DNA of 64,000 nucleotides from CAVUFH01 sp963740835 (GTDB taxonomy: Bacteria; Actinomycetota; Acidimicrobiia; IMCC26256; PALSA-610). Both the position numbers and the translations under genes were made by a program. Shown here one piece after another: positions 16,690 through 24,473 of the stretch. Numbering within the stretch: position 1 is the stretch's first letter; each line of letters opens with the position of its first letter. Under the pieces are notes generated by a model. The model was not told the DNA's origin, ran no database searches, and worked only from the letters and a program-made list of their open reading frames with translations. The DNA lies in contig CAVUFH010000003.1 in NCBI GenBank assembly GCA_963740835.1, positions 1,798,001 through 1,862,000 of the forward strand. Direction: 5' to 3'.

Positions 16690-17859
16690 GTGGCACCCAT
16701 TCGGATCGGAATCGTCGGCGTCGGCAACATCGCAACCCTGAACGTGCCGGGCTACCTCGCGCACGACGACTGCGAAGTCGTCGCGCTGTGCGACCCACGT
16801 CAGGACGTGCTCGACCGGCGCGGGAGTGAGTGGTCGGTCGACCGGTGCTACACGTCGATCGACGACCTGCTCGCCGACGATGCAGTCGACGCGGTCGAGA
16901 TCCTCAGCCCCACACCGCTGCACGCAGGTCACGTCCTTGCCGCCCTTGCGGCCGGGAAGCACGTGTCATGCCAGAAGCCGATCGCGAACAGTGTCGAGGC
17001 GGGGCGGCGAATGGCCGACGCCGCGCGCGCAGCCGGGCTCGTGTTCCGCGTGACCGAGCAGTGCTGCCATTACCCGCCGCTCGAGAAGGCGCGTGCGCTC
17101 ATCCGGTCCGGCGCGATCGGTCAGCCCACCGTCGTGCGCATCAAGACGGTCGTCGGCCGCACCGACTCGAGCTTCCAGGCCGAGCTCGACCCTGCGGGCT
17201 ACGTCTGGCGGTTCAACGACGAAAGCCCGGGTGGCCACCTCTTCGACGACGTGATGCACAAGTACGCCATGGCGTTGTGGCTCGTCGACGAGGACATCCG
17301 CAGTGTGCAGGCGGTCGTGCGGCGCGGTCCGCTGTTCTTCGAAGCGCCGACGGTGGCGTTGTGGGAGTACGCGCGCGACGACCTGCTCGGCATGATGGAG
17401 GTGTCGTACGCCCCCGACATGTACATCCGCAGCCACGAGTACGGGGCCGACGAGTTCTTCGAGATCCAGGGAACGCGCGGGTTCATCTGGATCACCCGTA
17501 TGTGCGGCAACCTCCACGACCTCGCGCCGGTCGTGCTCTACGAAGAGGATGGTCGGCGCACGACGTTCGCGGACATGGACGCGTCCTACGAAGGTTCGTT
17601 CCACCGGGCCGCGGCACACTTCGTGGACTCGCTCCGCGACGGCACCGAGCCCGAACTCGACCCTCGGACCGCGATCAAGGCACTGCAGCTCGCGTTCGCC
17701 GTGTACCAGGCGTCCAACGAACGCCGTCCGGTTGCGCCGGACGCGATCGACGGGGCGGTGTCACCCGTCGGTTGGCCGCCGAATGGCGAGGATCTGCGGC
17801 GCGACGTCGAGGAGATGATGGCGCGCGAACAAGCGCGAGCGGAGCGGCTCCGATCGTGA
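16690..17859 (+). CDS. Gfo/Idh/MocA-family NAD(P)-dependent oxidoreductase
   Basis: 389 residues. N-terminal Rossmann domain with IGIVGVGNIATLNVPGYLAH and ILSPTPLHAGHVLAALAAGKHVSCQKPI, where K-P is the conserved family pair; the C-terminal domain has GGHLFDDVMHKYAMALWL, including the active-site D..H residues of inositol/sugar dehydrogenases. Members oxidise sugars, inositols or their derivatives. GTG 16690 is used because the Rossmann strand begins right after it. Probably in one transcript with the reductoisomerase-like gene; a strong hairpin follows at 17900. Confidence 0.88.
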   Translation: MAPIRIGIVGVGNIATLNVPGYLAHDDCEVVALCDPRQDVLDRRGSEWSVDRCYTSIDDLLADDAVDAVEILSPTPLHAGHVLAALAAGKHVSCQKPIANSVEAGRRMADAARAAGLVFRVTEQCCHYPPLEKARALIRSGAIGQPTVVRIKTVVGRTDSSFQAELDPAGYVWRFNDESPGGHLFDDVMHKYAMALWLVDEDIRSVQAVVRRGPLFFEAPTVALWEYARDDLLGMMEVSYAPDMYIRSHEYGADEFFEIQGTRGFIWITRMCGNLHDLAPVVLYEEDGRRTTFADMDASYEGSFHRAAAHFVDSLRDGTEPELDPRTAIKALQLAFAVYQASNERRPVAPDAIDGAVSPVGWPPNGEDLRRDVEEMMAREQARAERLRS

Positions 17860-17899
17860 CGGTGGGCGCGACGACCGTAGGCGCAGCGCGGCTCCGCCA

Positions 17900-17933
17900 G
17901 TGGTCCGCCGGCTCGGGCGCAGCGGCGGACCAC
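17900..17933. terminator. Bidirectional terminator hairpin
   Basis: Perfect 11-bp stem GTGGTCCGCCG / CGGCGGACCAC with a 12-nt loop, between the convergent oxidoreductase (ends 17859) and csbD-like gene (ends 17956). Confidence 0.8.
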
Positions 17934-17955
17934 ACCGGCGAGGCCGGACGGTTCC

Positions 17956-18135
17956 TCACTTGTCGAGGACGTCCTTGACCTTGTCCCGGACCTTGTCGAC
18001 GGCGTCTTCGACCTTGTCCTTCGCGGACCCGGCCGCGCGGTCGACCTTGCCTTCGCGCTTCAGGTCCTTGTCGTCGGTGAGGTCACCGACGGCTTCCTTG
18101 GCGCGACCCTTGATGTCGTCGGTCTTGTCGCTCAC
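17956..18135 (-). CDS. csbD: CsbD-family stress protein, small
   Basis: 59 residues, typical family length. Residues 8-30 hold the CsbD signature (IKGRAKEAVGDLTDDKDLKR), followed by a lysine/aspartate heptad tail (KVEDAVDKVRDKVKDVLDK) likely to form an amphipathic helix. GTG start at 18135 behind GGAGG. The gene sits directly downstream of the sigma-factor gene on the same strand, 90 nt away across a short hairpin. Upstream, GTTT at 18198-18195 could be half of a SigB-type promoter, but the matching -10 box is poor. Family known to respond to general stress; function unknown. Confidence 0.85.
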   Translation of the reverse strand: MSDKTDDIKGRAKEAVGDLTDDKDLKREGKVDRAAGSAKDKVEDAVDKVRDKVKDVLDK

Positions 18136-18167
18136 TTCGTACCTCCGTCGTGGACTTGCGTGGTGTT

Positions 18168-18182
18168 CTGGTGTTCCACCAG
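18168..18182. terminator. Short hairpin between sigma factor and csbD genes
   Basis: CTGGTG-TTC-CACCAG, a perfect 6-bp stem with a 3-nt loop, 44 nt past the sigma stop. It could attenuate read-through into csbD; too short to be sure. Confidence 0.35.
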
Positions 18183-18225
18183 GCAGACCTGGGGAAACAC
18201 TTCACACACGCGGTCCGGACGGATG

Positions 18226-18984
18226 TCATGCGTCGAGCGTTTGCAACCGTTCGCGGAGTTGGACGAGTGTGCGCGCGAGCAACCGCGACACGTGCATCTG
18301 GCTGATGCCGACGTGTTGCGCGATCTCGGTCTGCGTCATGTCGTCGAAGAAGCGGAGACGCACGATCGTGCGCTCGCGTTCGGGGAGCTCTTCGAGGAGC
18401 CGCTCGAGCAGGACTCGGTGTTCGGCGAGATCGAAGCCGGGATCCCCTGTTCCGAGGCGACTCTCCAGGGTCATCGACTCACCGTTGTCGTTCGGGCGCG
18501 CGTCGAGCGATGCCGAGCGGTACGCGCCGCCGACTTCCATCGCCTCGAGCACGTGCTCTTCGCTCACGCCGAGCTCCGTGGCGAGCTCGGAGATCTTCGG
18601 CGGCCGTTTCAAGCGCTGCGAGAGGTCGTTGATCGCGTTCCCGAGCCGCAGGTGCAGCTCTTGGGGCCGGCGGGGCACCCTGATCGACCAGGTGCGGTCG
18701 CGGAAGTGCCGCTTCAGCTCGCCTTCGACCGTTGCGGTCGCGAACGTCGAGAACTCGAGGCCGCGTCCGGGATCGAAGCGCTCGACTGCTTTCAGCATGC
18801 CGAGATACGCCACCTGCAGGAGATCGTCGAAGGGCTCGCCCCGGTTCGCGAACCGGCGCGCCAGGTGCGACGCCAGCGATCGGTGCGCCTCGATGAGCTC
18901 GTTGCGCAGCTTGCGGGCATTGGTCCGCTTGTACTCGACGAACTTCTCCCGCAGCGCGGCGCGCTCTTGCGGTGTGAGGCTCAT
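18226..18984 (-). CDS. sigF: SigB/SigF-family RNA polymerase sigma factor
   Basis: 252 residues, sigma-70 group 3 of the stress/sporulation type. Region 2 is seen in RNELIEAHRSLASHLARRFA and FDDLLQVAYLGMLKAVERFD; region 3 in PKISELATELGVSEEHVLEA; region 4 helix-turn-helix in MTQTEIAQHVGISQMHVSR. There is no region 1.1. Its ATG overlaps the upstream RsbW-like stop (ATGA), the classic rsbW-sigB coupling that keeps sigma and its inhibitor stoichiometric. A SigB/SigF-like promoter at 19450-19475 precedes the pair, implying autoregulation (inference). A csbD-like gene follows. Confidence 0.92.
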   Translation of the reverse strand: MSLTPQERAALREKFVEYKRTNARKLRNELIEAHRSLASHLARRFANRGEPFDDLLQVAYLGMLKAVERFDPGRGLEFSTFATATVEGELKRHFRDRTWSIRVPRRPQELHLRLGNAINDLSQRLKRPPKISELATELGVSEEHVLEAMEVGGAYRSASLDARPNDNGESMTLESRLGTGDPGFDLAEHRVLLERLLEELPERERTIVRLRFFDDMTQTEIAQHVGISQMHVSRLLARTLVQLRERLQTLDA

Positions 18985-19376
18985 GCCCGCGCGGTCGGCA
19001 CCCGGCGGATGCAGGAGAACCGGGCCGATTCCTCAGTCGTGCTCAAGTCCCATTCGTCGACGACGGCAGCCAGGATCTGCGCGGTGAGGTCGTCCACCCG
19101 GGGGTTGTCGGCGCGGCCGGCGGCGAGCGCGGCCTCACCTTCGATGCGCAGCGCGTTGTCTTGGACCGCGAACTGCACCGACAGATCGCCGCCGTTGGCC
19201 GACTCGACCACCAGGCTCGCGAGCTCGTCGACCGCCACGCGGAGGTCCTCGATCTCCTCGACGTCGAAGCCGAGGCGGCTGGCCACTCCGGACGCCGTGA
19301 GGCGCACGATGCGGACGTACTCCAACGCGGCTGGGACCGTCAGCCGGATCGTCTCTCCGGTCACCGTGGTTTCCAC
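18981..19376 (-). CDS. rsbW: RsbW-like anti-sigma factor
   Basis: 131 residues with the Bergerat ATPase/RsbW fold: an N-terminal strand (IRLTVPAALEYVRIVRL), a helix LRVAVDELASLVVE at 45-58, and a C-terminal DLTAQILAAVVDEWDL segment. By position (immediately before and overlapping the sigma gene) it should bind and inhibit that sigma factor. The N-box has DEL where kinases such as RsbW have an invariant Asn, and no glycine-rich lid motif is clear, so kinase activity is doubtful. GTG 19376 follows AAAGGG. The STAS antagonists that would release it lie nearby rather than in the same operon. Confidence 0.8.
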   Translation of the reverse strand: METTVTGETIRLTVPAALEYVRIVRLTASGVASRLGFDVEEIEDLRVAVDELASLVVESANGGDLSVQFAVQDNALRIEGEAALAAGRADNPRVDDLTAQILAAVVDEWDLSTTEESARFSCIRRVPTARA

Positions 19377-19449
19377 CTGACTGCCCTTTCGAACATCCCG
19401 CCGTCCTTGAGGCGCGAGCCATTGGACGATGAACACCGCGTGCACGACG

Positions 19450-19475
19450 CTACCCCCTCCGGGTTGCCCGAAAAC
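19450..19475 (-). promoter_or_regulatory. SigB/SigF-type promoter of the anti-sigma/sigma operon
   Basis: Minus strand reads GTTT-N16-GGGTAG, matching the general-stress sigma consensus (GTTT..GGGTAT in Bacillus, GGTTT..GGGTA in mycobacterial SigF). It ends 73 nt before the GTG at 19376 and implies that the sigma factor drives its own operon. Confidence 0.6.
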
Positions 19476-19585
19476 GCGTCCGGCGACGTTCGCGAGGGGT
19501 CGGGCCGCCGGGTTTCCGTGTCCTGTGGCGCGGGTAGTAGGCCACGACCGGACTGCGTCGCGCCGTCGAACGACGTAGTTCTGGT

Positions 19586-19620
19586 GCATGTGGTTCGGCT
19601 GCATGTGGTTCGCCTGCATG
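19586..19620. repeat. 15-bp tandem repeat upstream of the RsbU-like gene
   Basis: GCATGTGGTTCG(G/C)CT occurs at 19586-19600 and 19601-19615, and GCATG starts a third unit at 19616. It lies 36-70 nt before the phosphatase gene, in its likely 5' region. It could be a binding array or slippage. Confidence 0.75.
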
Positions 19621-19655
19621 AGGTCCCGGACCCATAACGAACCCAGGACGGCACG

Positions 19656-21104
19656 GTGGTCTTCGAGTCCTTGGCAACCCTGGCGGACGCCGCGCCCGTC
19701 TTGCTCGCGTTCATCGACGGCGATGGGCGCTGCGCGTGGTGCAACCGGGCGTGGCGCGAGCTGACCGGCCGCGCCATCGCCGACGAGGAAGGCGAGGGGT
19801 GGTTGACCGCCGTCCATCCGGACGACCGGCGGCAGCTGCGCGCGCTCAGTCACAACGGTGGTCCGTTCGAGCTCGAGATCCGCATCCGCGGATCGAACGG
19901 CCCGTATCGCCAGCTGTTCGCGCGTGCGATGCCGCGCGCCGGCGCGACCGAGACGTTCGTTGGGCACATCGTCGCCGCGACCGATTTCACGGACCAGCGG
20001 GGGCTGGCCGAAGCACTGCAACGCAGCCTGCTGCCCGAAGCGCTCCCGGATGTTCCCGGCGCCCATTTCTGTACGCGCTACGAGCCCGGGCGCAAGGCAG
20101 ATGTCGGCGGCGACTGGTACGACGTGATCCCGCTCCGGAACCATCGTCACGGCGTCGCGATCGGCGATGTCGTCGGCCACGGCGTGCGGGCGGCCGCGGT
20201 GATGGGCCAGCTGCGGCAGGCATTGCGCGTCTACGCCGCGGAGGGGTTCTCGGCGGCAGCGGTTGTCGAGCGGCTGAACCGGTTCGTCTTCGCGCAGGGT
20301 CCGATCGAGATGGCGACGCTCTGCTACGGCGTGCTGGACGCCGACGCGGGCACGTTCGACTTCGCTTCGGCCGGGCACCTGCCCCCGTTGCGCATCCCGG
20401 CTTTCGCCGAGCCCCGCTACGCGGAGTCGCGGCCGTCGCCACCGATCGGCGCGGTGCAACACGCGCGCTACACGTCGACGATGCTGCAGCTCGAGCCGGG
20501 CGAACGGCTGCTGCTGTACACCGACGGGTTGGTAGAGCGGCGCGGCGAGTCGCTCGATGACGGGCTCGCGCGGTTGGCGCGTCGCGCCGCAACGTGCTCG
20601 ACCGAGCTCGACGTCTGTTGCGACACCCTGCTCGACGAGCTGCCCGGGCCGGGTCCCGCCGACGACATCGTCGTGCTCGCAGTGCGGATCACCGGAGTGC
20701 GCCGCGATCCGATCCGCTTGCGACGGCCGGCGCGCGCGAGCGAGCTCGGGAGCATGCGACGCCTCCTCGTCGACTGGTTGCTCGCGTCGGGTGTTGCGAG
20801 CGACGAGTCTGCGCTCGTCGCGGTCGCAGTGAGCGAAGCCGCGACCAACGCGATCGAGCACGCCTACGGCGCAGAAGACGGCTGGTTCGAGCTCGACGCC
20901 GAGCTCGAGGCGGGGACGTTGACGGTCGTCGTGCGTGACAACGGCACGTGGCGGCCGAAGGCACGCGGCGGCGGCGGGCGCGGGCTGGGCCTGATCGACC
21001 GGCTCATGGACGAGACCCAGGTGCGGAGGGACGACCGCGGCACCGAGGTGTGGATGCGCCGTGCCGTCGCGGGGGAGCATCAGCCGGGATCAGGTTCGTC
21101 ATGA
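19656..21104 (+). CDS. rsbU: PAS-PP2C phosphatase-HATPase stress regulator
   Basis: 482 residues, three domains: PAS sensor (about 1-110, LLAFIDGDGRCAWCNRAWRE), SpoIIE/RsbU-type PP2C phosphatase (about 118-345: VGGDWYDV, GDVVGHGVRAA, LLLYTDGLVE, GPADDIVVLAV, with its metal-binding Asps), and a C-terminal HATPase (about 350-470: SEAATNAIEHAYG N-box, GRGLGLIDRL G-box). PP2C members dephosphorylate STAS antagonists; RsbW-type ATPases phosphorylate them, so one chain holds both opposing activities. GTG 19656, AGGACG upstream. Divergent from the anti-sigma/sigma operon and 13 nt before a STAS gene. Confidence 0.92.
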   Translation: MVFESLATLADAAPVLLAFIDGDGRCAWCNRAWRELTGRAIADEEGEGWLTAVHPDDRRQLRALSHNGGPFELEIRIRGSNGPYRQLFARAMPRAGATETFVGHIVAATDFTDQRGLAEALQRSLLPEALPDVPGAHFCTRYEPGRKADVGGDWYDVIPLRNHRHGVAIGDVVGHGVRAAAVMGQLRQALRVYAAEGFSAAAVVERLNRFVFAQGPIEMATLCYGVLDADAGTFDFASAGHLPPLRIPAFAEPRYAESRPSPPIGAVQHARYTSTMLQLEPGERLLLYTDGLVERRGESLDDGLARLARRAATCSTELDVCCDTLLDELPGPGPADDIVVLAVRITGVRRDPIRLRRPARASELGSMRRLLVDWLLASGVASDESALVAVAVSEAATNAIEHAYGAEDGWFELDAELEAGTLTVVVRDNGTWRPKARGGGGRGLGLIDRLMDETQVRRDDRGTEVWMRRAVAGEHQPGSGSS

Positions 21105-21117
21105 ATGGGCCGGGAGG

Positions 21118-21486
21118 GTGAGCGGCGCGACTGGACTCGCAGAGGTCACGGTCCGGGTCGACCGGTCGGTGCCGATCTGCGCGGTGCGCGGGGAGATCGA
21201 CGCGTCGAACGTGGAAGCGGTTCTCGAACGGCTCGTTGCGAGCGCCCCCAACGACAGCCCGGGGCTCGTGCTCGATCTCTCGGAAACCGTCTATCTCGAC
21301 AGTGCGGGCGTGCGCATCCTGTTCGAGCTCGCGCGCCGCATGCGCACCCGACGCCAGGAGCTCAGGGTTGCGGTGCCGCCCTCGGGGATCGTGCGGCGCG
21401 TCCTCGTGCTCACCGCGCTCGCTGACATCGTGCCGCTGCACGACGACGCCGACTCCGCCGCCGACGCAATCCGCGGGCGCGTGTGA
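21118..21486 (+). CDS. STAS-domain anti-sigma factor antagonist
   Basis: 122 residues, STAS fold: VPICAVRGEIDASNVEAVLERL, then LVLDLSETVYLDSAGVRILFEL with phosphorylation-site S62. Preferred start is GTG 21118 immediately after GGGAGG; the only earlier in-frame start (21061) lies inside the phosphatase gene. It follows the PAS-PP2C-HATPase gene by 13 nt and is probably its direct substrate. The neighbouring STAS gene at 21496 is convergent, 9 nt away. Confidence 0.88.
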   Translation: MSGATGLAEVTVRVDRSVPICAVRGEIDASNVEAVLERLVASAPNDSPGLVLDLSETVYLDSAGVRILFELARRMRTRRQELRVAVPPSGIVRRVLVLTALADIVPLHDDADSAADAIRGRV

Positions 21487-21495
21487 ACTGCGGCG

Positions 21496-21828
21496 TCAGC
21501 CGGCTTCGACGCGGAAGTGGTCAGTGAGACCGGTGATCTCGAGCAGGCGCACGACCGGCTCGCTCGGTGCGCGGAGCAGGAGACCGCCTTGGCCTTCGAG
21601 GCGACGGTGCGCGGTAAGGATGGCTCGCAGCCCGGACGAGTCGAGGAACGCGGTCTCCGACAGATCGAGCACGACCGTCGTGACCTGAGCGTCGGTCAAC
21701 TTCGCGATCTGTTCCTCCACGGCCGGGGCGGTGTAGGCGTCGAGCTCACCCTTGATCGTGATGATCCCGCGCGCGCCGTCGCGCTCGGTCTGCAGCACGA
21801 GATCCTGACCCACGACCCGCTCGTCCAC
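21496..21828 (-). CDS. STAS-domain anti-sigma factor antagonist (RsbV-like)
   Basis: 110 residues, the closest of the four STAS proteins to canonical RsbV: GIITIKGELDAYTAPAVEEQ, TVVLDLSETAFLDSSGLRAI with the S64-S65 pair. GTG start at 21828 with GGAGGG 8-9 nt upstream. A SigB/SigF-type promoter (21859-21884) is placed correctly for it, so it is probably part of the sigma factor's own regulon, giving positive feedback. It converges on the other STAS gene. Confidence 0.9.
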   Translation of the reverse strand: MDERVVGQDLVLQTERDGARGIITIKGELDAYTAPAVEEQIAKLTDAQVTTVVLDLSETAFLDSSGLRAILTAHRRLEGQGGLLLRAPSEPVVRLLEITGLTDHFRVEAG

Positions 21829-21858
21829 GCGCGACACCCTCCGCTCAGAGGCACAACG

Positions 21859-21884
21859 GTACCCCAGGGACCCGGGGGCAAAAC
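21859..21884 (-). promoter_or_regulatory. SigB/SigF-type promoter of the RsbV-like gene
   Basis: Minus strand GTTT-N16-GGGTAC, 30 nt upstream of the GTG at 21828. Same spacing as the promoter at 19450-19475. Confidence 0.6.
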
Positions 21885-21899
21885 CGGTCTCTCGGGCGA

Positions 21900-21925
21900 G
21901 TTTCCAGGAGCGAGAGGACGGGAAC
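21900..21925 (+). promoter_or_regulatory. Possible SigB/SigF-type promoter of the F420 oxidoreductase gene
   Basis: Plus strand GTTT-N16-GGGAAC, one mismatch from GGGTAC, 35 nt upstream of the ATG at 21961. It is back-to-back with the promoter at 21859-21884. Confidence 0.45.
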
Positions 21926-21960
21926 AGGCGCGCGGAGAGCGGGACGGAGAGGAGCGGATC

Positions 21961-22939
21961 ATGGAACTCGGTGTGGCACTGTCGGCCGAAGAGCTCGACC
22001 CGCACGCCATTGTGCGCGCGGCCGTCGTCGCCGAGGAGGTCGGGTTCACGACTGCGTGGGTGAGCGACCACTTCCACCCGTGGATCGATGCACAGGGCCA
22101 GAGCCCGTTCGTGTGGAGCGTGCTCGGAGGCGTCGCGCAGGCGACCGAGCGATTGCGCGTCGGTACCGGGGTGACGTGCCCGACGCTCCGCATCCATCCG
22201 GCGGTGATCGCGCAAGCCGCGGCGACGACGCAGTACATGTTCGACGGACGCTTCTGGTTCGGCGTCGGCAGCGGTGAGGCACTGAACGAGCACATCCTCG
22301 CGACGAGGTGGCCCGAAGCGAGCGTGCGGCTCGAGATGCTCGAAGAAGCGATCGCGGTGATCCGCGAGCTGTGGAAGGGCGAGCAGGTCAGCCACTACGG
22401 CACGCACTACCGCGTCGAGAACGCACGCATCTACACGCTCCCGGTAACGCTGCCGAAGGTCATCGTGTCTGCGTTCGGTGACAAGTCGATGGAGCTCGCG
22501 GCGCGCGTCGGCGACGGGATGGTGAGCACCAAGCCTGATCGCGAGCTGACGGATGCGTTCGTCGCGCGCCGCCGGTGCCGACAAGCCGAAACTGGCGCAG
22601 CTCAAGGTGTGTTGGGCACCGACGGAAGAAGAGGCCGCGGACCTCGCGTTCGAACGCTGGCCGACTTCCGGGTTGGCGGGCGAGCTCAGCCAAGAGCTGC
22701 CGACCCCGAAGCACTTCGAACAAGCGGTGTCGGTCCTGCACAAGTCCGACGTCATCGCCGACTTCGCACTCGGACCGGACGCGGGCGCGCATATCGATGC
22801 GATCCGCACGTACGTCGACGCCGGCTACGACGAGATCTATGTCACCCAGATCGGCCCGCGGCAGGAGGAGTTCCTGCGTTTCTACGCGGCCGAGGTCCTG
22901 CCCGAGTTCGCATCCGGCGCGGTGCGGCGCAGCGCGTGA
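21961..22939 (+). CDS. F420-dependent LLM oxidoreductase, glucose-6-phosphate dehydrogenase-like (frameshifted)
   Basis: About 325 residues after bridging one single-base break near 22567. N-terminal ELGVALSAEELDPHAIVRAA and VSDHFHPWIDAQGQSPFVWSVLGG match the F420-dependent glucose-6-phosphate dehydrogenase-like group; GTGVTCPTLRIHPAVIAQAA and FGVGSGEALNE follow. The second frame supplies DKPKLAQLKVCWAPTEEEAA and DEIYVTQIGPRQEEF. Such enzymes reduce F420 or use F420H2; substrate uncertain. ATG behind GGAGAGGAG. A possible stress-type promoter lies upstream, so it may belong to the stress regulon. Confidence 0.85.
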
Positions 22940-22950
22940 GGAGCGAGCCG

Positions 22951-23143
22951 ATGGAAGAACGCCCCCGAGACGACGAAACGCGTGACGACGAGGCCGGGCC
23001 GGCCGGCGACTGGAAGATGTACACCGGCGAACCGGTCGAGACCGACGAAGGGCGGAAGCGGTCCGCAACAGATGAACGTCGGCCGTGAGAACATGGAAGG
23101 CGGCGGCGAGTGGCCCGACCCCGACACCCCGCCCGAGCAGTAG
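22951..23143 (+). CDS. Small acidic actinobacterial protein (frameshifted)
   Basis: Frame 1 from ATG 22951 (behind GAGGAGCGAG) encodes a 45-residue acidic protein with DWKMYTGEPVETDEG; after a break near 23060-23070 another frame continues GPQQMNVGRENMEGGGEWPD and ends at TAG 23143. The two parts read as one protein of roughly 63-66 residues, disrupted by one base; I recall similar short proteins in other actinobacteria but cannot name a family. Alternatively the second part is its own 23-residue ORF from ATG 23072. It follows the F420 gene by 11 nt. Function unknown. Confidence 0.5.
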
Positions 23144-23146
23144 GGG

Positions 23147-24025
23147 TCAGCCGGGCGGCTCGGGCCAACGACGCCGGATCTCGATCACGCCGTCGCGCAC
23201 GCGCGTCGCGTAAGTGAACTGCGGGGAGGCGGCCGGACCGCGTCGGACCGCACCGTCGGCCAGGCAAAACCGGCTCTGGTGCCAGGGGCACTCGATCGTG
23301 CTGCCCCGCACGGTGCCTTCGTCGAGCGGCCCGCGGGCGTGCGAGCACGTCGCCGCGAGCGCGTAGACGCGACCGAGATCGCGCACGAGCACCACCCGCG
23401 CGCCCTCGACATCGACACCGAACGGTTGACCGTCGGCGAGCTCGGAGTCGCGCACGGCGACCTTCCAGCCGTTGCCCTTGACAACCGGGACTTCGGCGTC
23501 GACGCCGACGCGCTGTGAATACACGAGCGCGCCGCCGAGATAGCCACCGGCCGTCACCGCGCCGAGACCGAGCATTCCGAGCGCGGCGCCACGGACATGG
23601 TGGGCGCGGCGGCGCGCCGACCACGACGCGACCTGCAATGCGAGCGCGACCGAGTTCGCGGTGCCGTGCACCACGCCGATGCGGCGCCCAGGGCCGTACG
23701 TGTCCGCCCAGTCGGAGAGGCCGCTCGCGATCGTCGGCAGCGCGGCGACGATGCCGACGCCGACGAGGCGCCGGCTCGCGGTGTGGGCGGCGCGTCCGCC
23801 GACGACGTCAAGCACCGACGCGCTGACCCACGCGCCGATCGGGATGTCGGTGAGCAGTGGATGCAACCGGTGGCCGATATCTGCGCCTGAAAGCGCGCGC
23901 TTGACTGCGTCCGATCGCGTGAGCCGACGCGCGATCGGCTCGATCGCGCCGGCCGGCGCGTCGAGCACGCGGGCACGCTCGATCCGGCGAACGAGGCCCT
24001 GCAAGCGCGAACCGAGGTCGACCAT
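23147..24025 (-). CDS. DUF2231 membrane domain fused to a Rieske [2Fe-2S] domain
   Basis: 292 residues. The N-terminal half (about 45-175) has several hydrophobic helices with HPLLTDIPIGAWVSA and SDWADTYG, typical of DUF2231; the C-terminal half (about 185-285) is a Rieske ferredoxin-like domain with the full cluster motif: CSHARGPL and CPWHQSRF provide Cys/His pairs. Probably a membrane-tethered electron carrier, partner unknown. ATG 24025 behind AGGAG is preferred over the ATG at 24043. It lies 40 nt downstream of a STAS gene on the same strand. Confidence 0.88.
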   Translation of the reverse strand: MVDLGSRLQGLVRRIERARVLDAPAGAIEPIARRLTRSDAVKRALSGADIGHRLHPLLTDIPIGAWVSASVLDVVGGRAAHTASRRLVGVGIVAALPTIASGLSDWADTYGPGRRIGVVHGTANSVALALQVASWSARRRAHHVRGAALGMLGLGAVTAGGYLGGALVYSQRVGVDAEVPVVKGNGWKVAVRDSELADGQPFGVDVEGARVVLVRDLGRVYALAATCSHARGPLDEGTVRGSTIECPWHQSRFCLADGAVRRGPAASPQFTYATRVRDGVIEIRRRWPEPPG

Positions 24026-24065
24026 CGTGCTCCTTCTGTTCATCGGCGGGCAGTCCCGCGCCGGC

Positions 24066-24449
24066 TCACGTGAGCGTGGCCAGTGACGCCAGCGCGTCCG
24101 CTTCGGTCTCGTGGATCGGTACCGCGTCGTCGAGCTTCGTGAGCACGAGGACCCGCCGGACCAGCGCGGCCTCGGTCACCACGAGCACGAGGCGTTGCCG
24201 CCGCGACTGCAACCGCTCCGCGAGGTCGAAGAGCAGGCGAACGCCGCTGCTGTCCAGGTACGTCGTCCCGGTGAGGTCGAGAACGATCCCTGGTGCCCCG
24301 TGCGGCAGCGCGGCGACGACCTCGGCGCGAATCGCCTCGGTGTTCGAGAGGTCGATCTCCCCACGGACATGGACCACCGGCGCGACGTCGCGATGCACGA
24401 CTTCCACGTCGGCGAGTTCCATCGCTGTCACGGTAGGCCACTCGGGCAT
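24066..24449 (-). CDS. STAS-domain anti-sigma factor antagonist
   Basis: 127 residues, STAS fold: PVVHVRGEIDLSNTEAIRAE then IVLDLTGTTYLDSSGVRLLF with S67-S68. It is similar in layout to the STAS protein at 21118, including the shared VRRVLVLT segment, so the two probably arose by duplication. ATG 24449 is preferred; ATG 24422 (MELADVE) is an alternative. It is followed by the DUF2231-Rieske gene and preceded by a small acidic protein gene, all on the minus strand and spaced under 45 nt, consistent with one transcript. Confidence 0.88.
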   Translation of the reverse strand: MPEWPTVTAMELADVEVVHRDVAPVVHVRGEIDLSNTEAIRAEVVAALPHGAPGIVLDLTGTTYLDSSGVRLLFDLAERLQSRRQRLVLVVTEAALVRRVLVLTKLDDAVPIHETEADALASLATLT

Positions 24450-24473
24450 GGCACCCCCGCTTCTGCGTTGCGC

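Noticed and set aside
19377..21080. Extension of the RsbW-like frame through 21080
   Set aside because: The upstream 568 codons lie opposite the phosphatase gene and are a shadow; the real start is GTG 19376.
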